This document shows positions 27,624 to 37,372 of a stretch of DNA of 64,000 bases, piece by piece. The translations under genes were made by a program, and so were the position numbers. Numbering within the stretch: position 1 is the first letter of the stretch; every line of letters starts with the position of its first letter. Origin of the DNA: CAWJLS01 sp963843755 (GTDB lineage: Bacteria > Acidobacteriota > Thermoanaerobaculia > Multivoradales > DATKCC01); assembly GCA_963843755.1 (NCBI GenBank), contig CAWJLS010000013.1, positions 62,001 through 126,000 of the forward strand. The letters are read 5' to 3'. The notes beneath the pieces were generated by a model, which was given only the letters and a program-made list of their open reading frames with translations, ran no database searches and was not told the DNA's origin.

Positions 27624-29726
27624 ATGATCGGTCTCCCTTGCGTCCTCTCCTCGTACCGTCGCCCTCTGGCCTCTCCGCCGACCCTCTTCCTCGCCGCGCT
27701 GCTCGCCCTGGCGGCGGCGATCGCCCTGCCCTCCGCGGGCCTCGCCCAGGACACGGGAACGGCCGAGCCGGTGCCCGATAACGCCGCCGCGAGCCCGTCG
27801 CCCGCGCCCAAGCTCTCGTCCGCCGACCAGGCGGAGGCCTCCTATCAGTTCACGTTGGCCAAGATGCTGATGGACGAGGGCGACTACCGGTCCGCCCACA
27901 CCGCGTTCGAGCAGGCGTTGACGCTCGATCCCGACGCCGTCTACGTGCGCATCGAATACGCCGAGTTCCTGGCCCGGCTCGGCCGCTTCGGGCGCACCTC
28001 CGACTCCCGCGTCGAGAACCTGCGCGAGGCGGTCGAGCAGGCCGAGACGGCGGTGAAGGCCGAGCCGAAGAACCCGGACGCGCTGCGGGCGAAGGCGACG
28101 ACGAACATGGCCCTGGCGGCCGAGGCTCCCGGTGCCGGCGAGCCGATGGCGGCGGCGATCGGGGCGCTGGAGGCGGTGCGCGAGCTCGACCCGACCGACA
28201 TCCGCTCGCTGCTCTCCCTGGGGCAGATCTACCTGCGCCGCGGCGACGCGGGCGAGGCCGCCGACGTGTTCGAGACCGTGGTCGACACGACCCCCGGGTA
28301 TCAGCCCGCCTACCGCTTCCTGGCCGAGGCGCTGCTGAGCTCCGGGCGGGGCGCGGAGGCGGCCGGTCCGCTGCGCAAGGTGCTCGAAGGGGAGCCGGAC
28401 AACGAGCAGGCGCGGCTGGCGCTGGCGCAGATCCTGTCCGACCGCGGCGACCACGAGGAGGCGATCAAGGTCCTGCGGGAGGCGCCGACGCCGCTCGACA
28501 GCACCGAGGCCCGCACCCGGCTGGCCACCGAGCTCTACCTGGCCGGCGACCTGGAGGCGGCGGGGAACGTCCTGGACGGGCTGGCGAAGGACGCCCCGGA
28601 CAACCGCTACGTGCAGCTCCTCCACGGCCTGGTGCTGAGCGCCCAGGCGCGCAACGAGGAGGCGCTGGCGGCGCTCGAGCCGCTGCTCGACGGCGGGCCG
28701 AGCGACGCCGACCTGGCGGTCACCGTCAGCGAGCTCCTGCTCCGGGAGCAGCGGGAGGACGACGCGGTCGACGTCCTGCGCAAGACGGTCGCGCGGCTGG
28801 AGAAGGACGGCCCGGCCGAGCAGGCCACGCGCGTCCGGCTCGCTCTGGCCCGGCTGTACGCCAACCTCGGACGCTGGACGTCGGTCGAGGAGACGGTCAA
28901 GCCGCTGCTGCCCGAGGCCGGCACGTCGCCGTCCGACGCGGTGCCGATCGAGGCGCTGCTCCTCCGGACCGACGCCCTGACGGAACAGGGGCGCGGCGAG
29001 GAGGCGCTCGCCGGCCTGCCGCCGGTCGACGAGCACACCGACCCGGCGATCCTGTCGAAACGGGTCGAGCTGCTCGGCAAGCTCGGCCGCGTCGACGAGG
29101 CGGTAGCGATGCTCGATCCGCTCCTGCCCGGCGACCCGGACGTCTTCCTCCAGGCGATCGAGGGGCTCCACCGGTCGGACCACTACCAGGAGACGGTCGA
29201 CGTCCTGAGCCGCTTCGTCGCGGCCCATCCGGACTCGGTCGGCGGGCGCTTCCTCCTGGGGGCGGCCGAGGAGCGCTCCGACCAGCGGTCCGAGGCGATC
29301 GCCACCTTCCGCGCCCTGCTCGACGAGCACCCGGACTTCCACCCGGCGCTGAACTATCTCGGCTACATGTGGGTGGAGAAGAACGAGAACCTGGACGAGG
29401 CGCTGAGCATGATCCGCAAGGCGGTCCGGCTCGATCCGGACAACGGCGCCTACGTCGACTCCCTCGGCTGGGCCCTCTACCAGAAAGGCAGCCTGGACGA
29501 GGCGCGGGACACCCTCGAACGGGCCGCGCGCCTGAGCCAGGACCCGACCATCTACGAACACCTGGGCGACGTCTACGTGGCCTTGGGCGACGCGGACGGC
29601 GCCCGCCGGGCCTACCACCGGGCGATGGAGCTCGAGGCCGACGATCCGGACGTGGTCGCCCGCAAGCTGAGCGACCTCGGCGCGCCGGCGAACGGCGGCG
29701 CCGCGCCGCCGATCGAGCAGCGTTGA
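27624..29726 (+). CDS. Exported TPR-repeat protein
   Basis: 700 residues. An N-terminal hydrophobic segment (about 18-40) ending in AGLAQD suggests a signal peptide. The rest is tetratricopeptide repeats almost end to end; clear units are SYQFTLAKMLMDEGDYRSA, LGQIYLRRGDAGEAADVFE, LALAQILSDRGDHEEAI and DSLGWALYQKGSLDEARDTLE. The last units (NYLGYMWVEKNENLDEAL) match the TPR protein that in many Proteobacteria and Acidobacteria precedes lolB and ispE. It probably works in the periplasm in protein or lipoprotein assembly (inference). The next gene starts six bases after its stop. Confidence 0.85.
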   Translation: MIGLPCVLSSYRRPLASPPTLFLAALLALAAAIALPSAGLAQDTGTAEPVPDNAAASPSPAPKLSSADQAEASYQFTLAKMLMDEGDYRSAHTAFEQALTLDPDAVYVRIEYAEFLARLGRFGRTSDSRVENLREAVEQAETAVKAEPKNPDALRAKATTNMALAAEAPGAGEPMAAAIGALEAVRELDPTDIRSLLSLGQIYLRRGDAGEAADVFETVVDTTPGYQPAYRFLAEALLSSGRGAEAAGPLRKVLEGEPDNEQARLALAQILSDRGDHEEAIKVLREAPTPLDSTEARTRLATELYLAGDLEAAGNVLDGLAKDAPDNRYVQLLHGLVLSAQARNEEALAALEPLLDGGPSDADLAVTVSELLLREQREDDAVDVLRKTVARLEKDGPAEQATRVRLALARLYANLGRWTSVEETVKPLLPEAGTSPSDAVPIEALLLRTDALTEQGRGEEALAGLPPVDEHTDPAILSKRVELLGKLGRVDEAVAMLDPLLPGDPDVFLQAIEGLHRSDHYQETVDVLSRFVAAHPDSVGGRFLLGAAEERSDQRSEAIATFRALLDEHPDFHPALNYLGYMWVEKNENLDEALSMIRKAVRLDPDNGAYVDSLGWALYQKGSLDEARDTLERAARLSQDPTIYEHLGDVYVALGDADGARRAYHRAMELEADDPDVVARKLSDLGAPANGGAAPPIEQR

Positions 29727-29732
29727 GAGCTC

Positions 29733-30554
29733 GTGAGTGACGCGGCGACCTCCCGGGCGCCCGGCCTGATTCTGCTCGGACTCCTCGTCCTGACCTCTTG
29801 CCGGTCGACGGCGCCTGCTGCCGGCGGGCGGGGAGCGGGCGAGGCGGTCCGCGGCAGCGGGCCGGGGGCGACCGCGGAGGAGGCTGCGGACTCGGCCGAC
29901 GCGCCCTGGCGCCTGCCCGCCGAAGCCTATCCGAGCCAGCGCCTCTTTCGGCTTCAGGCGGACAGCGTCGAGGGAGGCGGCTCGCTCCGCCTGGTCCTCC
30001 GGCTGGAAGACCCCGCGCGCTACCGCCTGACCATCTCCGACCGCCTGGGCAGGACCCTCTACACGGTGGACGCGACCCCGGACGGCGGCTGGCTGCTCGA
30101 CCATCGGCTGCGGCTGGCCTGTCCGCTCGGCCCCGACCTGGCCCTCGGCGGCGTGCCGCTCGAAGCGTTCGACCCGGCGGTCCTGCCGCGGGTGCTGCTC
30201 GGCCGCGTGCCGGCCGACCCCGCCGGCCGCGTGATCTCGACAGGTGAGGGGCGGCTCTCCTTCCACGACCGCCTGGGCCGTCGATGGACCGTGGAGCGCC
30301 GGGACGGAACGGTCCAGGGCTGGGTGGCGTGGCACGGCGGGCAGCCGACGATCTGGTGGCGCCGGATCGGGGCCGAGGCGCTGCTCTCGGACCGGCTGCG
30401 GGGAGTCCAGATGCGCTGGCACCAGGTCGCCCGCGAGCCGCTGACCGCTCCGCTGCCGCCCGCGGCCGTGCCGCCGGGGTACGCCGCCGGCGCCTGTGGC
30501 CCGGAAGCGCCCGAACCGGACGGTTCGGACGGCGGCCGCGCGGAGCCCGAGTGA
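29733..30554 (+). CDS. LolB-like outer-membrane lipoprotein
   Basis: 273 residues with a lipoprotein signal (LLGLLVLTSCRS, lipid Cys at about residue 23). The mature part is beta-rich (FRLQADSVEGGGSLRLVLRL, GGWLLDHRLRLACPLG, GRLSFHDRLGRRWTVER) and has the general layout of LolB/DUF4292 proteins that accept lipoproteins at the outer membrane. The similarity is by layout and position after a TPR gene; key residues of LolB cannot be checked. GTG start at 29733. In related genomes ispE follows this gene, but here a promoter and spoVG follow at once. Confidence 0.6.
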   Translation: MSDAATSRAPGLILLGLLVLTSCRSTAPAAGGRGAGEAVRGSGPGATAEEAADSADAPWRLPAEAYPSQRLFRLQADSVEGGGSLRLVLRLEDPARYRLTISDRLGRTLYTVDATPDGGWLLDHRLRLACPLGPDLALGGVPLEAFDPAVLPRVLLGRVPADPAGRVISTGEGRLSFHDRLGRRWTVERRDGTVQGWVAWHGGQPTIWWRRIGAEALLSDRLRGVQMRWHQVAREPLTAPLPPAAVPPGYAAGACGPEAPEPDGSDGGRAEPE

Positions 30555-30555
30555 T

Positions 30556-30584
30556 TTGACAGGTGGCGCCCCGCTCTCTAGGAT
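30556..30584 (+). promoter_or_regulatory. Sigma-70-type promoter upstream of spoVG
   Basis: TTGACA (30556-30561), a 17-base spacer and TAGGAT (30579-30584). The -35 is a perfect consensus and begins just after the stop of the lipoprotein gene, so spoVG and what follows can be transcribed separately. Confidence 0.65.
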
Positions 30585-30622
30585 GTGCGGCCGGCACGCG
30601 GTCTCGGAGCTCGCTCGATCTG

Positions 30623-30653
30623 TATAATGCTTTGACCCGCCCGTTCGGGCGGG
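30623..30653 (+). promoter_or_regulatory. Second -10 box TATAAT and inverted repeat in the spoVG leader
   Basis: A perfect TATAAT lies at 30623-30628, without a good -35. Eight bases later CCCGCCCG (30636-30643) and CGGGCGGG (30646-30653) form a perfect inverted repeat that spans the likely start of transcription. It could be an operator or a hairpin in the leader. The ribosome binding site GAGGAGAATGAGG lies about 20 bases further on. Confidence 0.5.
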
Positions 30654-30683
30654 AGGGCACGCTGGATCGAGGAGAATGAGGCG

Positions 30684-31220
30684 ATGGAAATCACCGAGGT
30701 CAAGGTCTTCCCGGTCAGCGAAGACAAGCTGAAGGCGTTCGTCTCGATCGTCCTTGACGGCTGCTTCATGGTGAACGACATCAAGGTGATCCGCGGTAAG
30801 GACGGGCTGTTCATCAGCATGCCGAGCCGCAAGAAGAAGAACGGAGAGTTCAAGGACGTCGCCCACCCGCTGAACAACGAGACCCGCCAGATGATCGAGG
30901 ACTTCGTGCTCGACGAGTACGAGCGCATCCTCCGCGATCGCGGCGAGGTCCCGGAGGTGGGGCGGCGCCAGCTCGCGGTCGAGGACGAGGAGGGGACCGG
31001 CGGACCCGGGGCGGAGACCGATGCGGCCGGTTCCGCGCCGCGCCCTGCGGCCGCTCGGCCGGCGGAGACGCCGGCGCCGGCCGCCGATCGGGCGGCCCTG
31101 GCAGAGAGGGCCGAGACGGGCAAGACGGCCGAGACGACTGAAGAGGAGCCGGTCGAAGACAAGAGCCTGGAGGAGATCCAGGAGCTGCACCTGCGCGACT
31201 CGTTCTGGTCGGTGAGCTGA
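30684..31220 (+). CDS. spoVG: SpoVG-family protein with a long acidic C-terminal extension
   Basis: 178 residues. The first ~95 are SpoVG: MEITEVKVFPVSEDKLKAF, DGCFMVNDIKVIRGKDGLFISMPSRKKK and DVAHPLNNETRQMIEDFVL. SpoVG proteins bind DNA and RNA and act as regulators; canonical ones are 84-100 residues. Here another ~80 residues follow: Ala/Pro/Glu-rich, ending in KSLEEIQELHLRDSFWSVS, which looks like a conserved short helix rather than random tail. It sits before tRNA-Gln and prs, as in several Acidobacteriota and Deltaproteobacteria. Two promoter candidates and an inverted repeat precede it. Confidence 0.9.
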   Translation: MEITEVKVFPVSEDKLKAFVSIVLDGCFMVNDIKVIRGKDGLFISMPSRKKKNGEFKDVAHPLNNETRQMIEDFVLDEYERILRDRGEVPEVGRRQLAVEDEEGTGGPGAETDAAGSAPRPAAARPAETPAPAADRAALAERAETGKTAETTEEEPVEDKSLEEIQELHLRDSFWSVS

Positions 31221-31289
31221 CCGATCGCCTCGCGCGTGTGCTCCGAGGTCGGCGCCGGGCGGCGCGGATCGAGCGGGCTCCGACGAGAA

Positions 31290-31364
31290 TGGGGCGTCGC
31301 CAAGTGGTAAGGCACGGGACTTTGGATCCCGCATTCGTAGGTTCGAATCCTACCGCCCCAGCCA
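31290..31364 (+). tRNA. tRNA-Gln (anticodon TTG)
   Basis: Acceptor arms TGGGGCG and CGCCCCA pair over seven bases. The anticodon loop CTTTGGA gives TTG (Gln), between GGGA- and TCCC- arms. The T arm GTAGG-TTCGAAT-CCTAC is standard. The discriminator G is followed by an encoded CCA (31362-31364). It lies between spoVG and prs. Confidence 0.95.
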
Positions 31365-31521
31365 CCGTGCTCCACCCGCCGCGCCCCGCGGGGGCGGTAC
31401 GGCGGCGGCGCGGACCCTGACCTGATCAGGACCCGATCGGGCGCGGGGCCGGTGAGAGGCCGGCGAGGGACCAGAACGCAAGGACGCGGCGCTCCCCCCG
31501 GGAGGGCCGAACAGTGATGAC

Positions 31522-31551
31522 GGAGACGGCGCCAAGGGCGGCGTCTCCTTT
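31522..31551 (+). terminator. Hairpin with T-tract between tRNA-Gln and prs (terminator or attenuator)
   Basis: GGAGACG (31522-31528) pairs with CGTCTCC (31542-31548); after one G-G mismatch CGCC pairs with GGCG, closing on a loop AAG. TTT follows directly. It ends 14 bases before the prs GTG, so it may end the tRNA transcript or attenuate prs. The preceding ~150 bases (31365-31521) hold no gene and contain further GC-rich repeats that I cannot assign to a known RNA family. Confidence 0.55.
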
Positions 31552-31565
31552 GTGTGCGAGGGAAC

Positions 31566-32507
31566 GTGTACGGAGAGCTCAAAGTTTTCGGAGGCCGCGC
31601 CCATCCGGCGCTGACCGAGGAGATCTGCGCCTACCTCAACGTGCCGCCGGGGAAGGTCACCACCTACAACTTCTCCGACGGCGAGACGTTCTGCCAGATC
31701 GAGGAGAACGTGCGCGGCGCGGACGTGTTCGTGGTCCAGCCGACCTGCGGTCCGGTCAACGAAAACCTGATCGAGCTGCTGATCATGCTCGACGCGCTCA
31801 AGCGTTCGTCGGCGGCCCGGGTGACCGCCGTGGTGCCGTACTTCGGCTACGCGCGCCAGGACAAGAAGGACAAGCCGCGCGTGCCGATCACCTCCAAGCT
31901 GGTGGCGGACCTGATCTCCAAGGCGGGGGCCGACCGCGTGCTGGCCATGGATCTCCACGCGCCGCAGATCCAGGGCTTCTTCGACATCCCGGTCGATCAC
32001 CTGTTCGCCGCGCCGGTGCTGCTCGAGGCCGTGCGGGAGATGGAGATCCCGAACCTGACCATCGTGTCGCCCGACGCCGGCGGCGTCGAGCGCGCCCGGG
32101 CGATCGCCAAGCGTCTCCACGCCGCGCTGGCGATCGTCGACAAGCGGCGCACCGGGCCGAACGAGGCCGAGGTGATGAACATCATCGGCGACGTGCGCGG
32201 CCGGACCGCCCTGATCATCGACGACATCATCGACACCGCCGGGACCCTGACCAAGACGGTCGAGGCGCTCGAAGCCCAGGGCGCCGAGCGGGTGATGGCG
32301 GCCGGCGTACACGGCATCCTGTCCGGACCGGCGATCGAGCGGCTGCGCAGATCGTCGCTCACCCTGGTCTTGATTTCGAACACCACCCCGATCGAACAGA
32401 AACTGCAGCAGTTGGACAAGCTCCGGCCGCTGTCGGTGGCCGCCCTTCTGGGGGAGGCCGTCCGTCGCATTCACGAGGACAGCTCGGTCAGCTCGCTATT
32501 CGTCTAG
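31566..32507 (+). CDS. prs: Ribose-phosphate pyrophosphokinase (PRPP synthetase)
   Basis: Makes PRPP from ribose 5-phosphate and ATP, the precursor for purines, pyrimidines, His, Trp and NAD. Seen: KVFGGRAHPALTEEI, DGETFCQIEENVRG, PYFGYARQDKK, the PRPP-binding loop VIVDDIIDTAGT-like sequence (ALIIDDIIDTAGT) and SPDAGGVERAR. About 313 residues, normal. GTG at 31566 has AGGGA just before it; GTG at 31554 in the same frame is an alternative with four more residues. A strong hairpin stands directly upstream. prs-rplY-pth is a common order in these phyla. Confidence 0.95.
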   Translation: MYGELKVFGGRAHPALTEEICAYLNVPPGKVTTYNFSDGETFCQIEENVRGADVFVVQPTCGPVNENLIELLIMLDALKRSSAARVTAVVPYFGYARQDKKDKPRVPITSKLVADLISKAGADRVLAMDLHAPQIQGFFDIPVDHLFAAPVLLEAVREMEIPNLTIVSPDAGGVERARAIAKRLHAALAIVDKRRTGPNEAEVMNIIGDVRGRTALIIDDIIDTAGTLTKTVEALEAQGAERVMAAGVHGILSGPAIERLRRSSLTLVLISNTTPIEQKLQQLDKLRPLSVAALLGEAVRRIHEDSSVSSLFV

Positions 32508-32554
32508 ATCTGGACGACGAGCGAGCGCCTTCTGGAGACGAACGAGGAAGAGTC

Positions 32555-33229
32555 ATGAGCGAAGACTTCAACATTCTGGTGCACACCCGCGAGGAGACCG
32601 GCAAGAACGTCAACCGCCGGATCCGCTCTCGCGGTGACATCCCCGCGGTGCTCTACGGCGCCGAGCGCGCCACTGTGCCGATCGTGGTCGAGCGGCGCAA
32701 GATCCAGGAGGCGTTCCGTCACGGAGCGAGCGAGAACACGATCTTCCTGCTCAAGCGCGCCGAGTCCGACCAGCAGCGCCACGCCCGCATCCGCGAGATG
32801 CAGGTCGACCCGGTGACCCGCGAGATCCAGCACATCGACTTCCAGCGCGTCCTGATGGACCAGACGATCCGGGTGTTCGTGCCGATCGAGACGATCGGCG
32901 TCCCCAAGGGCGTCAAGGACGAGGGCGGCGTGCTCGACAACGTCACCCGCGAGGTCGAGGTCGAGTGCCTGCCGGGCGTGATTCCGGAGAAGATCGAAGC
33001 GGACGTCTCCGCCCTGGCGATCGGCGATCACCTGGCGGCGGGCGCTCTCGCCCTGCCCGACGGCGTCGAGCTGCTGGAGGACCGGGACCGGGTCATCGTC
33101 TCCGTCTCCTACCCCGACCGGGTCGAGGAGACCGACGAGGAGGGCGACGAGCTGCTCGAGGCCGCACAGGAGGAGCCGGAGCTCATCGGCCGCCACCGGG
33201 AAGAGGACGAGGAAGGGACCGAAGACTGA
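32555..33229 (+). CDS. rplY: 50S ribosomal protein L25, long CTC form
   Basis: 224 residues. The N-terminal ~95 residues are the 5S-rRNA-binding L25 domain (RRIRSRGDIPAVLYG, QVDPVTREIQHIDFQRV). The C-terminal part is the TL5/CTC extension (RVFVPIETIGVPKGVKDEGGVLD, LPGVIPEKIEADVSAL) with a very acidic tail. GAGGAAGAG precedes the ATG at 32555. The longer frame running back into prs is a shadow. Confidence 0.95.
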   Translation: MSEDFNILVHTREETGKNVNRRIRSRGDIPAVLYGAERATVPIVVERRKIQEAFRHGASENTIFLLKRAESDQQRHARIREMQVDPVTREIQHIDFQRVLMDQTIRVFVPIETIGVPKGVKDEGGVLDNVTREVEVECLPGVIPEKIEADVSALAIGDHLAAGALALPDGVELLEDRDRVIVSVSYPDRVEETDEEGDELLEAAQEEPELIGRHREEDEEGTED

Positions 33230-33309
33230 GCCCGCCGCCGGTCGCGGTTGCGCGCTCCGGCGGAGACGGCCCGGCCGCCCGTGCGGCCGGGCTCTGACTT
33301 CCTGCGCCG

Positions 33310-33945
33310 ATGCAGACCGAACCCTCAGCGGAGAGCGCGGACGGCCAGCTCGCTCCGCGCGGGCCGCGTGCGGTCCGTGCGCTGGTGGGCCTCGGCAACC
33401 CGGGGGAGCGCTACCGGGAGACCCGTCACAATCTCGGGTTCCGGGTCGTCGCCGAGGTGGCGCGCCGCCTGGGCGTCGCGGTCGGCCGGCTGGAGTGCAA
33501 CGCCCTGGTGGGCACCGGTCCGGCCTCGTCCGGCGACGAGCTGCTGCTCGTGCTTCCTCAGACCTACATGAACCGGAGCGGCAACGCCCTGCGCTGTCTC
33601 GCCGAGCGCCACGACCTGGCGCCGGAGCGGACCCTGGTGGTCTACGACGAGGTCCAGCTCCCGCTCGGGCGCCTGCGCCTGCGGCCGGGTGGCAGCCCGG
33701 GAGGGCATCGCGGCATGGAGTCCGTGGTCGAGAGCCTGCGCTCGGACAGGATCCCCCGCCTGCGCCTCGGCTGCGCGGACGAAGCCGGTCCGCCGGCCGG
33801 CGAGACGTTGGTCGACTACGTGCTCTCGCCGTTCGACGACCGGGAGCTCGACGCGGTGGAGGAGATGGTCTCCCGCGCGGCCGACGCCTGCGAGGCGTGG
33901 CTCGCCGAAGGGATCGACGCCGCCATGAACCGCTACAATCAATAA
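33310..33945 (+). CDS. pth: Peptidyl-tRNA hydrolase
   Basis: 211 residues. Catalytic and substrate residues are in view: VGLGNPGERYRETRHNLGF (active His in RHNLGF), LPQTYMNRSG, VVYDEVQLPLGRLRLRPGGSPGGHRGMESV and RLRLG. The enzyme frees tRNA from stalled peptidyl-tRNA. The first ~23 residues before RALVGLGNPG are not conserved, so a later start is possible, but none with a clear ribosome binding site is seen. It follows rplY by 80 bases. Confidence 0.95.
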   Translation: MQTEPSAESADGQLAPRGPRAVRALVGLGNPGERYRETRHNLGFRVVAEVARRLGVAVGRLECNALVGTGPASSGDELLLVLPQTYMNRSGNALRCLAERHDLAPERTLVVYDEVQLPLGRLRLRPGGSPGGHRGMESVVESLRSDRIPRLRLGCADEAGPPAGETLVDYVLSPFDDRELDAVEEMVSRAADACEAWLAEGIDAAMNRYNQ

Positions 33946-33997
33946 CTCTCGCATCTCCAACTTCGACTAGCACTGAACAAATCTTGGAGGGACAACC

Positions 33998-36079
<2,082 letters not shown>

Positions 36080-36109
36080 TCGGGCAGCAGCACACCGATT
36101 CGACCCTCC

Positions 36110-36142
36110 GGCCGGCCGCGGGCTTGCGTCCTGCGGCCGGCC
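36110..36142 (+). terminator. Hairpin after hppA, partly overlapping the rpsF promoter
   Basis: GGCCGGCCGC (36110-36119) and GCGGCCGGCC (36133-36142) form a perfect ten-base stem with a 13-base loop, 31 bases after the hppA stop. No T-tract follows, so termination would not be of the classical kind. Confidence 0.45.
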
Positions 36143-36151
36143 GGGTAGAAT
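36124..36151 (+). promoter_or_regulatory. Promoter of the rpsF-rpsR-rplI operon
   Basis: TTGCGT (36124-36129), 16 bases, TAGAAT (36146-36151). It lies on the 3' arm of the hairpin after hppA. The transcript would have a leader of about 120 bases before rpsF. Leaders of rpsF often hold an S6:S18-binding motif; CCGAACGACCGAAGGGAGG near 36250-36270 might be part of one, but this is only a guess. Confidence 0.45.
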
Positions 36152-36278
36152 TGGCAACCCCGACGCGGGGCGTGCGCCGTCGAGCGCCCGTCACCGCGCA
36201 CCCGCAACCTCTCTGCTCCGCGGCGGCCTCTCCGGCCGGCCGGCGGGGCCGAACGACCGAAGGGAGGCTCGACGCGCG

Positions 36279-36674
36279 ATGCGCACCTACGAGCTGATGT
36301 ACATCATCGATCCTCGGACCAACGAGGAAGAGGCCGAGGCGGTCCACGAGACCGTCAAGGAGCTGGTGACGACGAACGGCGCCAGCATCACTCGCGACGA
36401 GGACATGGGCCGGCGCAAGCTGGCGTACTCGATCGCCAAGCAGACCGAGGGGCGCTACCGCCTGCTCTACCTGCACAGCGACAGCGGGTTCACCGGCGCC
36501 TCCGAGGTGGAGCGCCGCCTGGAGCAGAACGACAAAGTTCTGCGCTACATGACCGTCCGCACCGACCAGGACCTGAAGCGCGCCTTCGGCGAGGTCACCC
36601 CGGAGATGGCGGCCGGGATGACCGGCGAGGATGGCCAGACCGGGGACGAAGGCGAACGCGGCGAGGAGGACTGA
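36279..36674 (+). CDS. rpsF: 30S ribosomal protein S6
   Basis: 131 residues. MRTYELMYIIDPRTNEEEAE, MGRRKLAYSIAKQTEGRYRLLYL and RRLEQNDKVLRYMTVRTDQ match S6, which binds 16S rRNA together with S18. The acidic C-terminal tail is longer than in E. coli. AGGGAGG precedes the ATG. The stop is one base from rpsR. Confidence 0.95.
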   Translation: MRTYELMYIIDPRTNEEEAEAVHETVKELVTTNGASITRDEDMGRRKLAYSIAKQTEGRYRLLYLHSDSGFTGASEVERRLEQNDKVLRYMTVRTDQDLKRAFGEVTPEMAAGMTGEDGQTGDEGERGEED

Positions 36675-36675
36675 G

Positions 36676-36909
36676 ATGGCACGCAGAGGACGTACGTTCT
36701 ACCGCCGGCGCAAGGTCTGCAAGTTCTGCGCGGACAAGATCAAGTACATCGACTACAAGGACATCCGCCTGCTCCAGCAGTTCACCCCGGAGCGGTCGAA
36801 GATCCTGCCGCGCCGGATCTCCGGCACCTGCGCCAAGCACCAGCGGGTGCTCCAGCAGGCGATCAAGCGGGCGCGCCACGTGGCGCTGCTGCCCTTCACC
36901 ACCGACTAG
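36676..36909 (+). CDS. rpsR: 30S ribosomal protein S18
   Basis: 77 residues. Basic N-terminus (RRGRTFYRRRK), then KVCKFCADKIKYIDYKD and FTPERSKILPRRISGTCAKHQR. The CxxC and CxxH pairs (CKFC, CAKH) are the zinc-binding type of S18. The ATG at 36676 is two bases after the rpsF stop; the longer frame that overlaps rpsF is a shadow. Confidence 0.95.
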   Translation: MARRGRTFYRRRKVCKFCADKIKYIDYKDIRLLQQFTPERSKILPRRISGTCAKHQRVLQQAIKRARHVALLPFTTD

Positions 36910-36924
36910 CCGGGAGGACGAGCC

Positions 36925-37371
36925 ATGGAAGTGATTCTGCTCAAGGACCGGCGCGCCCTGGGCAAGCGGGGCGAGGTCGTCGAGGTCAAGCCCGGCTTCG
37001 CCCGGAACTATCTTCTGCCCCAGGGCCTCGCGCTCGAGGCGACCAGCGGCAACATCCGCGTGTTCGAGCAGCAGAAGAAGCGGTTGGAAGCCGAGGCGGC
37101 CCAGGAGAAGGAACAGGCCCAGGAGCTCGCCCAGGTGATCGAGGGGACTCGCGTGGTCCTGCACAAGCGGGCGACCGACGCCGAGACCCTGTACGGCTCG
37201 GTCACCGCCACCGACATCGTGGACGAGCTGGAGAAGCAGGGTGTCATCGTCGACAAGCGCCGCATCGATCTCGAAGGCGGCATCAAGACCATCGGCGACC
37301 ACCACATCGAGGTGCACCTGCACTCGGAGGTGGCGGCCGACCTGGTCGTGACGGTCCTGCCGGAGGAGTAG
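36925..37371 (+). CDS. rplI: 50S ribosomal protein L9
   Basis: 148 residues. The N-terminal domain MEVILLKDRRALGKRGEVVEVKPGFARNYLLPQGLA is seen in pieces (EVILLKDRRALGKRG, GFARNYLLPQGLA), followed by the long helix (QEKEQAQELAQ) and the C-terminal domain (LYGSVTATDIVDELEKQG). GGGAGGACGAGCC precedes the ATG. Third gene of the rpsF operon. Confidence 0.96.
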   Translation: MEVILLKDRRALGKRGEVVEVKPGFARNYLLPQGLALEATSGNIRVFEQQKKRLEAEAAQEKEQAQELAQVIEGTRVVLHKRATDAETLYGSVTATDIVDELEKQGVIVDKRRIDLEGGIKTIGDHHIEVHLHSEVAADLVVTVLPEE

Positions 37372-37372
37372 G

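Noticed and set aside
27537..31334. A 1265-codon minus-strand open frame across the TPR, LolB-like and spoVG genes
   Set aside because: Same kind of shadow; the plus strand carries recognised proteins with promoters and ribosome binding sites.
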